Origin: Hyphomicrobium sp.
GTDB taxonomy: Bacteria > Pseudomonadota > Alphaproteobacteria > Rhizobiales > Hyphomicrobiaceae
NCBI GenBank assembly: GCA_016716675.1
Contig: JADJVG010000008.1
Location: 124,001 to 188,000 of the forward strand
Direction: 5' to 3'
Length of the DNA: 64,000 bases
The translations under genes were made by a program, and so were the position numbers. The first letter of the stretch is position 1, and each line of letters opens with the position of its first letter. The notes beneath the pieces are model-generated. The model had not been told where the DNA came from and made no database searches. It saw nothing but the letters and a program-made list of their open reading frames with translations. Shown one piece after another: positions 17,355 to 25,891 of the stretch.

Positions 17355-17722
17355 TGATGGACCCGAAACGCCCGTGGGAATGCGCCGACATGAGCCAGGT
17401 GCGCGCCGAAATCGACCGCATCGATGCAGCGCTCGTTGACCTGATCGCCGAACGCTTCGGTTACGTCGATCGAGCATGGCAACTTAAGGTCAACTCAAGC
17501 GAAGGCGCGGTTGTGAACTGGCGCATTCAGCAGGTGATCGATCGCGTCAAGGAGCGCGCCAAGCAGCGTGAATTACCGCCCGATATTGTCGATATGGTCG
17601 GTGCGCAGTGGAAGAACATGATCGGCTGGTTCGTGCAGTACGAAGAAGAAAATCTCCGCCAGGCGCAGGAAAAGAAGGCCTCCGCCACGAGCGGGGATGC
17701 AGGTGACGCCGATGGGGCCTGA
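17354..17722 (+). CDS. Chorismate mutase (AroQ type)
   Basis: All-helical AroQ-fold enzyme converting chorismate to prephenate on the way to Phe/Tyr, or a related pyruvate lyase. The N-terminal helix MSQVRAEIDRIDAALVDLIAERF carries the expected Arg and the IDxIDxxLVxLIAER pattern. WRIQQVIDRVKERA and MIGWFVQYEEENL form the later helices. It has 122 residues with a short C-terminal tail. ATG at 17354 overlaps the gatA TGA (ATGA), implying translational coupling; an in-frame start at 17339 lies inside gatA. It overlaps the next small gene at its 3' end. Isochorismate-pyruvate lyase activity cannot be excluded from the sequence alone. Confidence 0.9.
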   Translation: MMDPKRPWECADMSQVRAEIDRIDAALVDLIAERFGYVDRAWQLKVNSSEGAVVNWRIQQVIDRVKERAKQRELPPDIVDMVGAQWKNMIGWFVQYEEENLRQAQEKKASATSGDAGDADGA

Positions 17723-18005
17723 CCTTCAAACAGACGTCAATTTGCTGGAACTTGCCGCCTATGCGGTGCTCAATCCGGCGACGGTGGCGGTTTCGTTCTG
17801 GATCGGCCGGCAGGCGAACGAGAAGCAAAAAATCTGGATCGCTGCGTTTGCCGGTGCGCTTGCCGGCATCGTGCTGATTTATTTCGCGGCCTTGCTGCAG
17901 ATCTGGGATGCGCCGCAACTCGGCCGCGCGGGCGGTGGCATTTTTGCAGCGTCGCTGGTCGCGGGCTTGCTCTACGGCTGGATCGGGCACGCCACGCGGA
18001 AATGA
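17712..18005 (+). CDS. Small membrane protein, hypothetical
   Basis: A 97-residue inner-membrane protein with three hydrophobic stretches: YAVLNPATVAVSFWIG, IWIAAFAGALAGIVLIYFA and GGGIFAASLVAGLLYGWIG. No enzyme motif is seen. An alternative in-frame ATG at 17697 would add five residues; either start lies inside the end of the chorismate mutase gene, so translation is probably coupled. Alphaproteobacteria commonly carry an uncharacterised protein of this type after gatA. It is the last gene before the ~430-bp gap ahead of gatB. Confidence 0.8.
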   Translation: MGPDLQTDVNLLELAAYAVLNPATVAVSFWIGRQANEKQKIWIAAFAGALAGIVLIYFAALLQIWDAPQLGRAGGGIFAASLVAGLLYGWIGHATRK

Positions 18006-18435
18006 CCTGCCAGGCAGGATAAGGTTCAGCGACCAGCGTTTCGAATTGAGGCATAAAACGCTTGCGTATTCATCGCTTGTGCACCGGATACGTCGTGCGC
18101 CGTAACGCGGTCTAAACCCTGCTCTGCTAGTCTCTCCTCAGATGCGACTGCCGGTCCTTAAAACACTCCGGTATTTGACGTTACGGGTTTGAGTTTGCGG
18201 GTGCCTTCGGCAACGGTGGCGCCCGCCGCGTCCTCCTCAATGGCATGGTTGTTGACCACGCGAGTGTCATTCGAGGTTCTTGCCGGTCGAAAGTCCGGCA
18301 ATTCTGCAAAAGGGTGTCCCGCGAGGGGCACCCTTTTCGGCGTTCTGGGCCAGCTTGCGGGTTGCGCTGTCGGTCGCCATTGCCTCTTGGTTCGGCCTGC
18401 GCTAACGCTCGGGTTGAAGACAGGAGAACGTACGA
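18006..18435 (+). promoter_or_regulatory. gatB leader region with two adjacent hairpins
   Basis: No convincing gene lies in these 430 bases. Two hairpins stand out. TGCCGG-N8-CCGGCA covers 18281-18300. The second, AAAAGGGTGTCCC, loop GCGA, GGGGCACCCTTTT, at about 18308-18337, is a 13-base stem with one G-T wobble and a GNRA tetraloop. The second has A- and T-runs at both ends, so it could end transcription in either direction or act as a structured leader. An AGGAG ribosome-binding site lies just before gatB. The whole may be a terminator for the gatA operon followed by a separate gatB promoter. Confidence 0.55.
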
Positions 18436-19932
18436 ATGGCCTCGGCGAATACATCAGCATCTGCAACGTCGTCCAACCTCATCCCCGGCGCTACCGGCGA
18501 CTGGGAACTGGTGATCGGGCTTGAAGTGCATGCTCAGGTCGCGTCCAACTCGAAGCTGTTCTCAGGCTCGTCAACGCAATTCGGCGCAGAGCCCAACAGC
18601 CACGTGTCGCTGGTGGATGCCGCGATGCCCGGAATGTTGCCAGTCATCAACAAGGAGTGCGTGGCGCAGGCGATCCGCACCGGCCTCGGGCTGAAAGCCC
18701 AGATCAACAACCGCAGCATTTTTGATCGCAAGAATTACTTCTATCCGGACCTGCCGCAGGGCTATCAGATTTCGCAGTACAAGCATCCGGTCGTCGGCGA
18801 AGGCGAAGTCGAGATCGATGCGGACGGCGAGACGATGCGCGTCGGCATCGAGCGCCTGCACTTAGAGCAGGATGCCGGCAAGTCGCTGCATGACCAGCAC
18901 CCGGATTATTCGTACGTCGATCTCAACCGCTCGGGCGTTGCGCTGATGGAGATCGTGTCGAAGCCCGACATGCGTTCCTCCAAGCAGGCGCAAGCCTATG
19001 TCACCAAGCTGCGCACCATTCTGCGCTATCTCGGAACGTGCGATGGCGACATGGAGAAGGGCAACCTCAGGGCCGACGTCAACGTGTCGGTGCGCAAGCC
19101 CGGCGGACCGCTCGGCACGCGCTGCGAAATCAAGAACGTCAATTCCATCCGCTTCATTGGTCAGGCCATCGAAGTCGAAGCCCGCCGCCAAATCGACATC
19201 ATCGAAGATGGCGGCACGATCGATCAGGAAACCCGCCTGTTCGATGCCGCCAAGGGCGAGACCCGCTCGATGCGCTCGAAGGAAGAGGCGCACGACTATC
19301 GCTATTTCCCCGATCCCGATTTGCTGCCCCTCGAGCTGACGCAGGCGTTTGTTGATGATCTGAAAGCCCACCTGCCGGAACTGCCGGACGAAAAACGCGC
19401 TCGCTTCGTAAAGGATTTCGGGCTGTCGGTTTATGACGCCAACGTGCTGGTCGCCGAACGTGAGCGCGCCGACTATTTCGAAACGGTTCTGGGCCTCGTC
19501 AAAGACGGCAAGCAGAACGGCAAGCTGGCGGCCAACTGGGTCATCAACGAACTCCTCGGCCGCTTGAACAAAGAAGGCCAGGACATCGCCGACAGCAAAA
19601 TTACGCCGCAGCAGATTGCCGGCATCGTCAACCTGATCGCGTCGAACGCCATTTCGGGCAAGATCGCCAAGGATCTGTTTGAGATCGTATGGACCGAGGG
19701 CGGCGACCCGGCAGAGATCGTCGATAAGCGTGGCATGAAGCAGGTCACCGACACCGGCGCCATCGAAAAGGCGGTTGACGACATCATCGCCGCCAATCCG
19801 GAAAAGGTTGAGCAGGCCAAGGCGAAACCGTCGATGCTCGGCTGGTTCGTCGGGCAGGTTATGAAATCAACGGGCGGCAAAGCCAACCCGGCAGCGGTTA
19901 ACGACATCTTGAAGAGCAAGCTCGGTATCTGA
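18436..19932 (+). CDS. gatB: Aspartyl/glutamyl-tRNA amidotransferase subunit B
   Basis: GatB kinase/amidotransferase subunit that phosphorylates and amidates the misacylated tRNA. Motifs: VIGLEVHAQVASNSKLFSG, YFYPDLPQGYQISQYKHP, HLEQDAGKSLHD, VDLNRSGVALMEIVS and RSKEEAHDYRYFPDPDLLPL. The C-terminal tail domain (YqeY-like) includes IVNLIASNAISGKIAKDLFEI and GWFVGQVMKSTGGKANPAAV. The 498 residues start at ATG 18436, with AGGAG eight bases upstream. Separation from gatCA by about 1 kb is common in Rhizobiales. Confidence 0.98.
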   Translation: MASANTSASATSSNLIPGATGDWELVIGLEVHAQVASNSKLFSGSSTQFGAEPNSHVSLVDAAMPGMLPVINKECVAQAIRTGLGLKAQINNRSIFDRKNYFYPDLPQGYQISQYKHPVVGEGEVEIDADGETMRVGIERLHLEQDAGKSLHDQHPDYSYVDLNRSGVALMEIVSKPDMRSSKQAQAYVTKLRTILRYLGTCDGDMEKGNLRADVNVSVRKPGGPLGTRCEIKNVNSIRFIGQAIEVEARRQIDIIEDGGTIDQETRLFDAAKGETRSMRSKEEAHDYRYFPDPDLLPLELTQAFVDDLKAHLPELPDEKRARFVKDFGLSVYDANVLVAERERADYFETVLGLVKDGKQNGKLAANWVINELLGRLNKEGQDIADSKITPQQIAGIVNLIASNAISGKIAKDLFEIVWTEGGDPAEIVDKRGMKQVTDTGAIEKAVDDIIAANPEKVEQAKAKPSMLGWFVGQVMKSTGGKANPAAVNDILKSKLGI

Positions 19933-19983
19933 CGCGCCAGCCGGCAGTTCACCGCCGGTTCGCACGGCGCCTGTGGGGGCACC

Positions 19984-20568
19984 ATGGAACTGCCAAACTG
20001 TCTCGACTGCAAATATGCGGAGCAGGGCTTTCCCTGCCACAAGGCCGACGGCAGTTTCGATTTTGCCAAAGTCGGAACGGCTGTCGTTCTGCACGGCCGG
20101 ACGTACGGAGTCGACGGCGAGAACATTGATCCGTCCGGGCGTGACGAACACGCCTGGGCCGCTGATTGCGCGTTCGAAGTTGAGCAGGATTACCCGCATC
20201 TGTTGATCCCGCTGACGGTCGCCGCCATGGATGCGTGCGAGACGGCGCAAGACGCGGCATACGTCGCCGCCGGTTTGCTTGAGAACGCCGTCGTCAAACA
20301 TGGGCCGCTGCTGATCGATCAGATCGAGGCGCTGGCGAAGCACAGCGCAAAGTTCCGCTACTTCCTGTCGGCCATCTGGGGGCAGGTGCGCACGGACCCG
20401 GGCGTGTGGACGCGGGTGTGCGCAGCGGTTGGCACGCACGGACTAATGGATGATGACGGGCGCTGCCCTTCGAGCGGCGAAGGCGTAACGGTGCTGACCG
20501 CCGATGAGGCGCAGACCCTATTGCGCGAGCGCATCTGGCCGGCGATGTCCAAGCTTGGTATCGCCTGA
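19984..20568 (+). CDS. Hypothetical protein, tentatively DUF6869-like
   Basis: A 194-residue soluble protein with no signal peptide. The N-terminus has three closely spaced Cys (LPNCLDCKYAEQGFPC), possibly a small metal site. The middle (LENAVVKHGPLLIDQIEALA and AKFRYFLSAIWGQV) resembles the DUF6869 pattern of a 'GPLLxxx' turn followed by a helix ending in W; this assignment is from memory and uncertain. It is 51 bases downstream of gatB on the same strand and is followed by an intrinsic terminator. Start ATG 19984 follows a GGGGG-rich stretch. Confidence 0.7.
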   Translation: MELPNCLDCKYAEQGFPCHKADGSFDFAKVGTAVVLHGRTYGVDGENIDPSGRDEHAWAADCAFEVEQDYPHLLIPLTVAAMDACETAQDAAYVAAGLLENAVVKHGPLLIDQIEALAKHSAKFRYFLSAIWGQVRTDPGVWTRVCAAVGTHGLMDDDGRCPSSGEGVTVLTADEAQTLLRERIWPAMSKLGIA

Positions 20569-20589
20569 CGCTGTTCATCTCGTGATGAG

Positions 20590-20615
20590 AGATCTTATCG
20601 AGATCTGAATTTTTT
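20590..20615 (+). terminator. Intrinsic terminator
   Basis: AGATCT-TATCG-AGATCT hairpin followed by GAA and six T's (20610-20615), 21 bases after the preceding stop. It may also serve the small minus-strand gene that ends at 20628. Confidence 0.75.
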
Positions 20616-20627
20616 AGCGGCGGGCAC

Positions 20628-20765
20628 TTAGCCCTGCATGGCGCAGACTTGGGCCACGAGCGCCTTGCGGCATCTGTAGATGTGGACGAGGGCGATCGCG
20701 CCGAGGATCACAAGTCCGAAGGGCACGAAGACGGCGATCACGTAGGCAATTTTTGTCGATGTCAT
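20628..20765 (-). CDS. Small single-pass membrane protein (45 aa)
   Basis: Short gene: ATG at 20765 preceded by GGAGGGGTC, a near-perfect ribosome-binding site. The product starts MTSTKIAYVIAVFVPFG, continues with LVILGAIALVHIYR as one membrane helix of about 22 residues, and ends CRKALVAQVCAMQG. Two Cys lie on the presumed cytoplasmic tail. No family is recognised. The ribosome-binding site and the clean hydrophobic helix support it. It stands alone between a terminator and the P450 locus. Confidence 0.7.
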   Translation of the reverse strand: MTSTKIAYVIAVFVPFGLVILGAIALVHIYRCRKALVAQVCAMQG

Positions 20766-20915
20766 TGACCCCTCCATGGAGGTCTTCGTTGAATGTGTGC
20801 ATCAATGTACCAGAAGAGTTTTGCACTCCGGCTCATAGGGGCTGCGCAATTCACAGGTTGAATTTAAGGATTCAGAAGTCCCTGCGCCGCAGCAAATTTC
20901 GCGGTACCGGAAGCT

Positions 20916-22295
20916 TCACAGCATCGAGACTTTGAGCGGCATGCCGCCTCTCGGGTGCAGCGTGACGCGGCTGACCGGCTCGGGCAGATGCTTGCCGTCC
21001 CAATCGAAGCGCGCCGATTGCAGCAGTGTCGCGAGCACCGCGGTTGCTTCGACCAACGCGAACGATGCGCCGATGCAAACGCGCGGACCCGCACCGAACG
21101 GCATGAACTGCGTGCGCTGCATTTTGGCTTCGCGTTCGGGCAGGAAGCGATCAGGATCGAATTTGCCGGGGTCATCCCACGTCGCCGTGTGCCGGTGCAC
21201 GGCGAACACAGGGATCACGATGAGGCACGGTTACGGTAACACGATCCCGCCGAGTTCGGTGGCTTCTGCGTTGACCCGCGTCATGGCCGGCACCGGCGGA
21301 TAGAGCCGCATCGATTCCTTGAGCACGCGTTGCGTGATCGGCAGCTTCGCAATATCGTCCGCCGTGACGGCGCGGCGTCCGGCGACGGAGAGCACTTCAT
21401 TGCGCACGAGGTCTTGCCACTCGGGCGCGCGTGCCAACAGATAGAGCGTCCATGTTAGCGCCTTGGCGGTCGTCTCGTGGCCAGCCAGCAGGAAGGTGGC
21501 GAGATTGTCGATAAGGGCTTCATCCGACATCGGCGCGCCTGTGTCGGGATTGCGGGCTTGCAGCATGCGGGCAACAAGGTCGTCGCCCTCGATACCCGAT
21601 GCGCGGCGCTTGTCGAGAAGGCGCTGGACGACGGCGCGGCCCTCTCGTGCGGCGCGCATCATTTTCCGCTTGCCCGGATACCACCAGCGCTCGGGCGTCA
21701 GCATCAAGGCGGCGGCCACCGACCACATGATCGGCTCGATATAGGCGTGGCCAGTGCGTTGAATTTCGACGGCTTCGTTTGCGTCGATGCCAGCAAGGAT
21801 CGTGCGCGTGATCACCGCGAACGTCGTCTCGGTCATGTCCCTGTCGATGGCTGCGGTGTGCGATGGACCGAGGCTGCGCCAGCGCGCAATCTGCTCGTTA
21901 GCGGCGGTCGTCATGGCCGGCACATAGCCGTAGGCGTCATTGGGACGGAACAGTGGGCTTGCGAGTTTGCGCTGCCAGCGCCAGTGGTCGCCATCTGCCG
22001 TCAACAGGCCTGTGCCGATCAGCGGGCGCAGCACGCGCTTGTCGAGACGTGTTTTGACGAACACGTCGGTACGTTTGATGAGGATCTGTTCGATAAGCTC
22101 TGGCCCGGTGACCCAGGCGACGAGCGGTCGTTTGCGGCCATAGGCAACGATCGGCTGCTCATAGACCGTGCGGGGCAGGGAGCGCAGCGGATTGCGCACG
22201 AAGCGCGTCAAGCTCAGATAGAGCGGTAGCGCTCGCGCCGCCGGTGGAACCGTCGGTGGATACAAGGCGGGGGCGGTGGGGATCGTCGCTGACAC
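20916..22295 (-). pseudogene. Cytochrome P450 interrupted by one in-frame stop
   Basis: A complete bacterial P450 frame of ~459 residues, broken by a TAA at 21231-21233. Upstream of it lie the I-helix LLAGHETTAKALTW and the K-helix KESMRLYPPVPAM, up to TELGGIVLP. Downstream, in the same frame, are CLIVIPVFAVHRHTATWDD, FDPDRFLPE and the heme-thiolate loop FMPFGAGPRVCIG with its Cys. So no frameshift is needed; a single stop plus an adjacent Gly-to-Pro change spoils the gene. The stop lies in the 11-base palindrome GTTACCGTAAC. The start is ATG at 22295. All catalytic motifs are otherwise intact, which suggests a recent loss or a sequence error. The substrate is unknown; the long-chain type (CYP102/CYP4-like motifs) is a guess. 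Confidence 0.88.
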
Positions 22296-22374
22296 GGATG
22301 ACCTCCTATTTCGCGGTATACGCGAAAATATCGGGCGCCGATCCGGGAATTATGCCGCGACGATGCGCGGCGTC

Positions 22375-22542
22375 TTAGACGGCGGCCTTGGCGGCAGCAG
22401 CGCGGGCCTTGCCGGCCTGCTTCTTGAGGCGCGAACGAACGGCCGGGGTATTGCCCTGCACGCGCGTAACCTTGGCGCGCGGAATGGCGCGACGGGCCTT
22501 CTTCTTCTGCTTCTGGATGTTCTTGAGCGAGGTCTTAGCCAT
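22375..22542 (-). CDS. Small very basic protein (55 aa)
   Basis: Product begins MAKTSLKNIQKQKKKARRA and ends KQAGKARAAAAKAAV: about one third Lys/Arg and one third Ala, no Cys, no membrane segment. It resembles ribosome-associated or histone-H1-like tails and could bind RNA or DNA; no family was recognised. ATG at 22542, with an in-frame ATG two codons upstream at 22548 preceded by a weak GGA. It is on the same strand as the P450 (which starts 80 bases downstream) and dedA. Sequence composition is the main support. Confidence 0.6.
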   Translation of the reverse strand: MAKTSLKNIQKQKKKARRAIPRAKVTRVQGNTPAVRSRLKKQAGKARAAAAKAAV

Positions 22543-22685
22543 GGTCATATTCCGTTTGAAAAGAAATGGGGGCAGCCATGAGGCGCCCCGCGAGCCACCC
22601 GTCTAGGCGAACCGGGTGGATATGGCAAGGTCTGGCAAGGCGCGATTATTGCGTCACGAGCGCCAAATGGCGGCCGAAAGCGCCT

Positions 22686-23216
22686 TTAACCCATGAAGTA
22701 CTGTAAACCAAAGTAACTGGGGGCAATCACGCCTGCCGCCCAGATGAACGCCGAAGCGATATTCGCCACCTGGAACTGCCATTGGGGCACCGCATACATG
22801 CCCGCCACCACGGGGATAATGGCCCGCACGGGGCCGAAGAAATGCCCGAGGAAGACGCCGATGGCGCCCCATTTTTTGAAGAACGTCTCGCCCTGCTCCA
22901 GCACACCGGCGTTATTGCGGAACGGCCAGATCGTCTTGATGTCTTCCTTGTAGTAGCGGCCGATCCAATAGGAGATGGCGTAGCCTAAGGTGCCGCCGAG
23001 GCCCGCGGCGAAGATGGCAGGCCAGAGCACGTCCAGTCCGACACCGCCGGCGGCCAGAAGCCCGGAGATCGCAACCAGGATCGCGGTGCCGGGCCATAGG
23101 ATCGAAAGGAAGCAGAAGCTTTCCAGAAACGCGACCATGAACGCCATGGGCGCAGCCCACGCCGAATGATCGCGCACGAACGTGACGATGACATCAACGA
23201 AATCCTGGACGGTCAT
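22686..23216 (-). CDS. DedA family membrane protein
   Basis: Inner-membrane protein of the DedA/SNARE-associated (VTT) family, linked to undecaprenyl-phosphate or phospholipid flipping and membrane-potential homeostasis. Visible features: MVAFLESFCFLSILWPGTAIL, which carries the conserved Glu; GGTLGYAISYWIGRYY; and FFGPVRAIIPVVAGMY, with the conserved Arg and Pro in the re-entrant helix. 176 residues is slightly short of the usual 190-220. ATG 23216 gives a good start just before the first amphipathic helix. Confidence 0.93.
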   Translation of the reverse strand: MTVQDFVDVIVTFVRDHSAWAAPMAFMVAFLESFCFLSILWPGTAILVAISGLLAAGGVGLDVLWPAIFAAGLGGTLGYAISYWIGRYYKEDIKTIWPFRNNAGVLEQGETFFKKWGAIGVFLGHFFGPVRAIIPVVAGMYAVPQWQFQVANIASAFIWAAGVIAPSYFGLQYFMG

Positions 23217-23317
23217 GAAGAGCTTTCTCAGAAGCCTCTGCGGCGGGTTCGACAGTACGGGGCGCTATAGGAGACCCAGCATGCGCACGCGGATACATAG
23301 GCGCCTCAGCGGCGCGA

Positions 23318-23785
23318 TCAAGTCCTGCTGCAACGCTTACTGATTTCCTTGGCCAATTCCCGCCCGACATCGCCTGCCAGCATCACGCCTCGGGAAACTT
23401 GTGCGGGCGTGAGGTTCTTGCCGCCCGGTCCGCGCAAAGCGCCGGGGGCGGAATCGGCTTCGCGTTTTGAGTGTTGAAGTTCTTCACACGACATTTCCTT
23501 GCGCCGCTTGCTCATCGCAAACAGGCGAACACCCGACGCGTGTGCCTCCGGTGCGGCCGGCTGTTTGATCCACGAGCGCGACTTGTCGGCCATGTAGCTG
23601 TCGAAGACTTTTTCGCGCTGGGCGATACAGTGGGCACTGTCGTCAACGCAGCGCAGGCCCAAAGACGGCGGCGCCACAGTCGGTTCCGAACCGGCACAGG
23701 CGGCCACCGCAAGGGCGATCGCAATGGACATGCAACGGATTGCGGCCACGCGCGTTGTGGTGATCGACCGTGCTGAGTTGCTCAT
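23318..23785 (-). CDS. Hypothetical lipoprotein
   Basis: Predicted lipoprotein: after MSNSARSITTTRVAAIRC comes a hydrophobic stretch and the lipobox AVAAC (Cys as +1 residue). The mature part contains four more Cys (LRCVDDSAHC, MSCEEL, KRCSRT) and a Lys/Arg-rich centre (FAMSKRRKEM). ATG at 23785 is chosen because it places the lipobox at a normal distance; the open frame extends 16 codons further. It has 155 residues and no recognised domain. It is divergent from the quinone oxidoreductase gene. Confidence 0.75.
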   Translation of the reverse strand: MSNSARSITTTRVAAIRCMSIAIALAVAACAGSEPTVAPPSLGLRCVDDSAHCIAQREKVFDSYMADKSRSWIKQPAAPEAHASGVRLFAMSKRRKEMSCEELQHSKREADSAPGALRGPGGKNLTPAQVSRGVMLAGDVGRELAKEISKRCSRT

Positions 23786-23984
23786 CTGCCCTGCTCTTGA
23801 GTGGTCATATCCTTGCCCCGAAAAGGGCAGCATGGCGGGCTCAAGGCGGCACCACGTCTGTCCTGTGAACGGCGCTTCTGCCTAGCCGGATTCGCAGCCA
23901 GCGTCTCAATTGCCCTATAGTGCGCCCAACCTAACGTGCGCCACGCGTTTCCGGCGTCTCGCCCTCAATTGGAAAGCTTCCGAT

Positions 23985-24953
23985 ATGTCTCGCGCTATTC
24001 AGATCCAAAGCTACGGCGGCCCTGAGGTTTTTTCGCCTCACGATGTCCACGTCGGCGAACCAGGCCCCGGAGAGGTGCGGCTCTCGCAAAAAGCCATTGG
24101 TATCAACTACATCGATATCTATCAGCGCACCGGCCTCTACAAGTTGCCGGCATTGCCGGCGGTGCTCGGCATGGAAGGCGCGGGCGACGTTACGGCGGTT
24201 GGCGCCGGCGTTTCAGACCTCAAGGTCGGTGATCGCGTCGCTTATGCCAGCTGTCCGGGGGCCTACGCCGAGGAGCGGTTGGCGCCCGCCGACCGCATGG
24301 TCAAACTGCCGGATCGGATTTCCTATGAGACGGCCGCCGCGATGATGCTGCAGGGCATGACGGTGCGCTATCTGTTGCGCCAGACGTTCTTCGTGCAGCC
24401 CGGCACGGTGATGCTGTTTCATGCGGCGGCAGGCGGCGTCGGCCTGATTGCATGTCAGTGGGCGCGGGCGCTGGGTGCGACGATGATCGGCACCGCCAGC
24501 TCTGACGAAAAGGCAGCGCTCGCCAAATCCTATGGCTGCACGCACGTCATCAATTCCAAAAAGGATGATTTCGTCGCGCGCGTTTCTGAGATCACAACCG
24601 GCAAGGGCTGCGATGTCGTCTACGACTCGGTCGGCAAGGATACGTATCTCGGTTCGCTGCAATGCTTGAAGCCGCGCGGGCTTTGGGTTTCGTTCGGCAA
24701 CGCTTCTGGTCCCGTTCCGCCCTTCGACCTAACGCTTCTGAAAGGCTCGCTTTTCGCCACGCGCCCGTCGCTTTTTGCCTATACCGCTTTACGTCAGGAC
24801 CTACTCGACAACGCAGCCGATCTCTTTGAGATGGTGTCGAGCGGACAAGTCAAAATCGCGATCAATCATCGCTATGCCTTGAGCGATGTTGCTGCCGCTC
24901 ACCGCGATCTTGAGCAGCGCAAGACCACCGGGTCGGTTATTCTCGTACCGTAA
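23985..24953 (+). CDS. Quinone oxidoreductase (zeta-crystallin type, MDR family)
   Basis: NADPH-dependent reductase of the zinc-free medium-chain dehydrogenase family that reduces quinones by one electron. The start MSRAIQIQSYGGPEVF at 23985 is the usual N-terminus. YIDIYQRTGLYKLP, GMEGAGDVTAVGAGV and GDRVAYA are family signatures. The nucleotide-binding loop LFHAAAGGVGLIACQWAR is intact, followed by GKGCDVVYDSVGKDT. 322 residues is typical. It is followed ten bases later by a glutathione S-transferase on the same strand, so both are probably one detoxification transcription unit. Confidence 0.95.
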   Translation: MSRAIQIQSYGGPEVFSPHDVHVGEPGPGEVRLSQKAIGINYIDIYQRTGLYKLPALPAVLGMEGAGDVTAVGAGVSDLKVGDRVAYASCPGAYAEERLAPADRMVKLPDRISYETAAAMMLQGMTVRYLLRQTFFVQPGTVMLFHAAAGGVGLIACQWARALGATMIGTASSDEKAALAKSYGCTHVINSKKDDFVARVSEITTGKGCDVVYDSVGKDTYLGSLQCLKPRGLWVSFGNASGPVPPFDLTLLKGSLFATRPSLFAYTALRQDLLDNAADLFEMVSSGQVKIAINHRYALSDVAAAHRDLEQRKTTGSVILVP

Positions 24954-24963
24954 AAGGAAGTAC

Positions 24964-25629
24964 ATGTCGGAAGACGCAATGGACGATTTGATTGAGCTGT
25001 ATTTCTGGACGACGCCCAATGGTTTCAAGATCTCGATCATGCTTGAGGAGCTTGGCGTCGATTATCGCGGGCACTTGATCGACATCGGCAAAGACGAGCA
25101 GTTCGCGCCAGATTTTCTGCGGATCTCACCGAACAACAAGATTCCAGCCATCGTCGATCTGGACGGTCCTGACGGCCAGCCGATCGCGTTGTTTGAATCG
25201 GGTGCGATCCTGCAATACCTCGGCCGCAAGTACTCGGCTTTTTATCCGACCAACGAGCGCAAAAAAGCGGACGTCGATCAGTGGCTGTTCTGGCAGGTGG
25301 GTGGACTCGGGCACATGGCCGGTCAGTGTCTGCATTTCCGCAAGTATGCAACCGAGGCCATTCCCTATGGCGTTGCTCGCTACACCAAGGAAGTGACCCG
25401 CTTGTTCGGCGTGATGGAGCGCCGCTTGGCGGACCGGCCGTATCTCGCAGGTGAGTATTCGATCGCGGATATCGCGTGTTTTCCGTGGGTGCGGCGCTGG
25501 CCGGATCTGGGACAGGACCTCACGCAGTTTCCGAAACTTGAGGCATGGTTCAAAACCATCGCAGCCCGTCCTGCGGTTCAGCGCGGCCTTGAGGCTGCAA
25601 CCAGCGAGCGCGTTGTAAAGCGCGCTTGA
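24964..25629 (+). CDS. Glutathione S-transferase, YfcG/Ure2-like
   Basis: Two-domain GST acting on disulfides or electrophiles. The thioredoxin-like N-terminus has YFWTTPNGFKISIMLEEL (a Thr/Asn-type active loop) and NNKIPAIVD, with cis-Pro, and ALFESGAILQYL for glutathione gamma-glutamyl binding. The C-terminal helical domain includes DQWLFWQVGGLGHMAGQ and YSIADIACFPWV, the usual N-capping box. 221 residues from ATG 24964. It begins ten bases after the quinone oxidoreductase stop. Confidence 0.94.
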   Translation: MSEDAMDDLIELYFWTTPNGFKISIMLEELGVDYRGHLIDIGKDEQFAPDFLRISPNNKIPAIVDLDGPDGQPIALFESGAILQYLGRKYSAFYPTNERKKADVDQWLFWQVGGLGHMAGQCLHFRKYATEAIPYGVARYTKEVTRLFGVMERRLADRPYLAGEYSIADIACFPWVRRWPDLGQDLTQFPKLEAWFKTIAARPAVQRGLEAATSERVVKRA

Positions 25630-25642
25630 TCGGCAGGCTCAC

Positions 25643-25891
25643 TTATCGGCCGTTCTCCAGCCGGGAGGGATCAATGGTCCGTCCCGTGACCTTCTGATAC
25701 GCCATGGCGCCGAGCACTTTGTTTGAAGTGACATGGCGCAGAATGGGATCGGGCTCGGGAGACGGCGTCGCCTGTGACGCGTCCTCTTCGTTCAGAAGTG
25801 CCGCGCCTAAAAACGATGGGCTAGAATCACCGTCGCGTGCGCAGGCCTGTAACGTCATCGCCAAGCAGGCGACAAGTAGTGCGCGCTTCAT
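25643..25891 (-). CDS. Small hypothetical lipoprotein (82 aa)
   Basis: MKRALLVACLAMTLQACARDG: signal peptide with lipobox LQAC. The mature chain has a short Pro/Glu linker (TPSPEPDP) and ends with ILRHVTSNKVLGAMAYQKVTG, which looks like a short conserved helix. No known family. ATG 25891 is chosen for the lipobox; the frame is open 33 codons upstream. It is convergent with the GST gene, 13 bases from its stop. Confidence 0.75.
   Translation of the reverse strand: MKRALLVACLAMTLQACARDGDSSPSFLGAALLNEEDASQATPSPEPDPILRHVTSNKVLGAMAYQKVTGRTIDPSRLENGR

Noticed and set aside
18158..18466. Minus-strand open frame opposite the gatB leader
   Set aside because: It runs through both hairpins and into gatB; the last ~30 codons look somewhat protein-like (NNHAIEEDAAGATVAEG), but no start or ribosome-binding site supports a gene.
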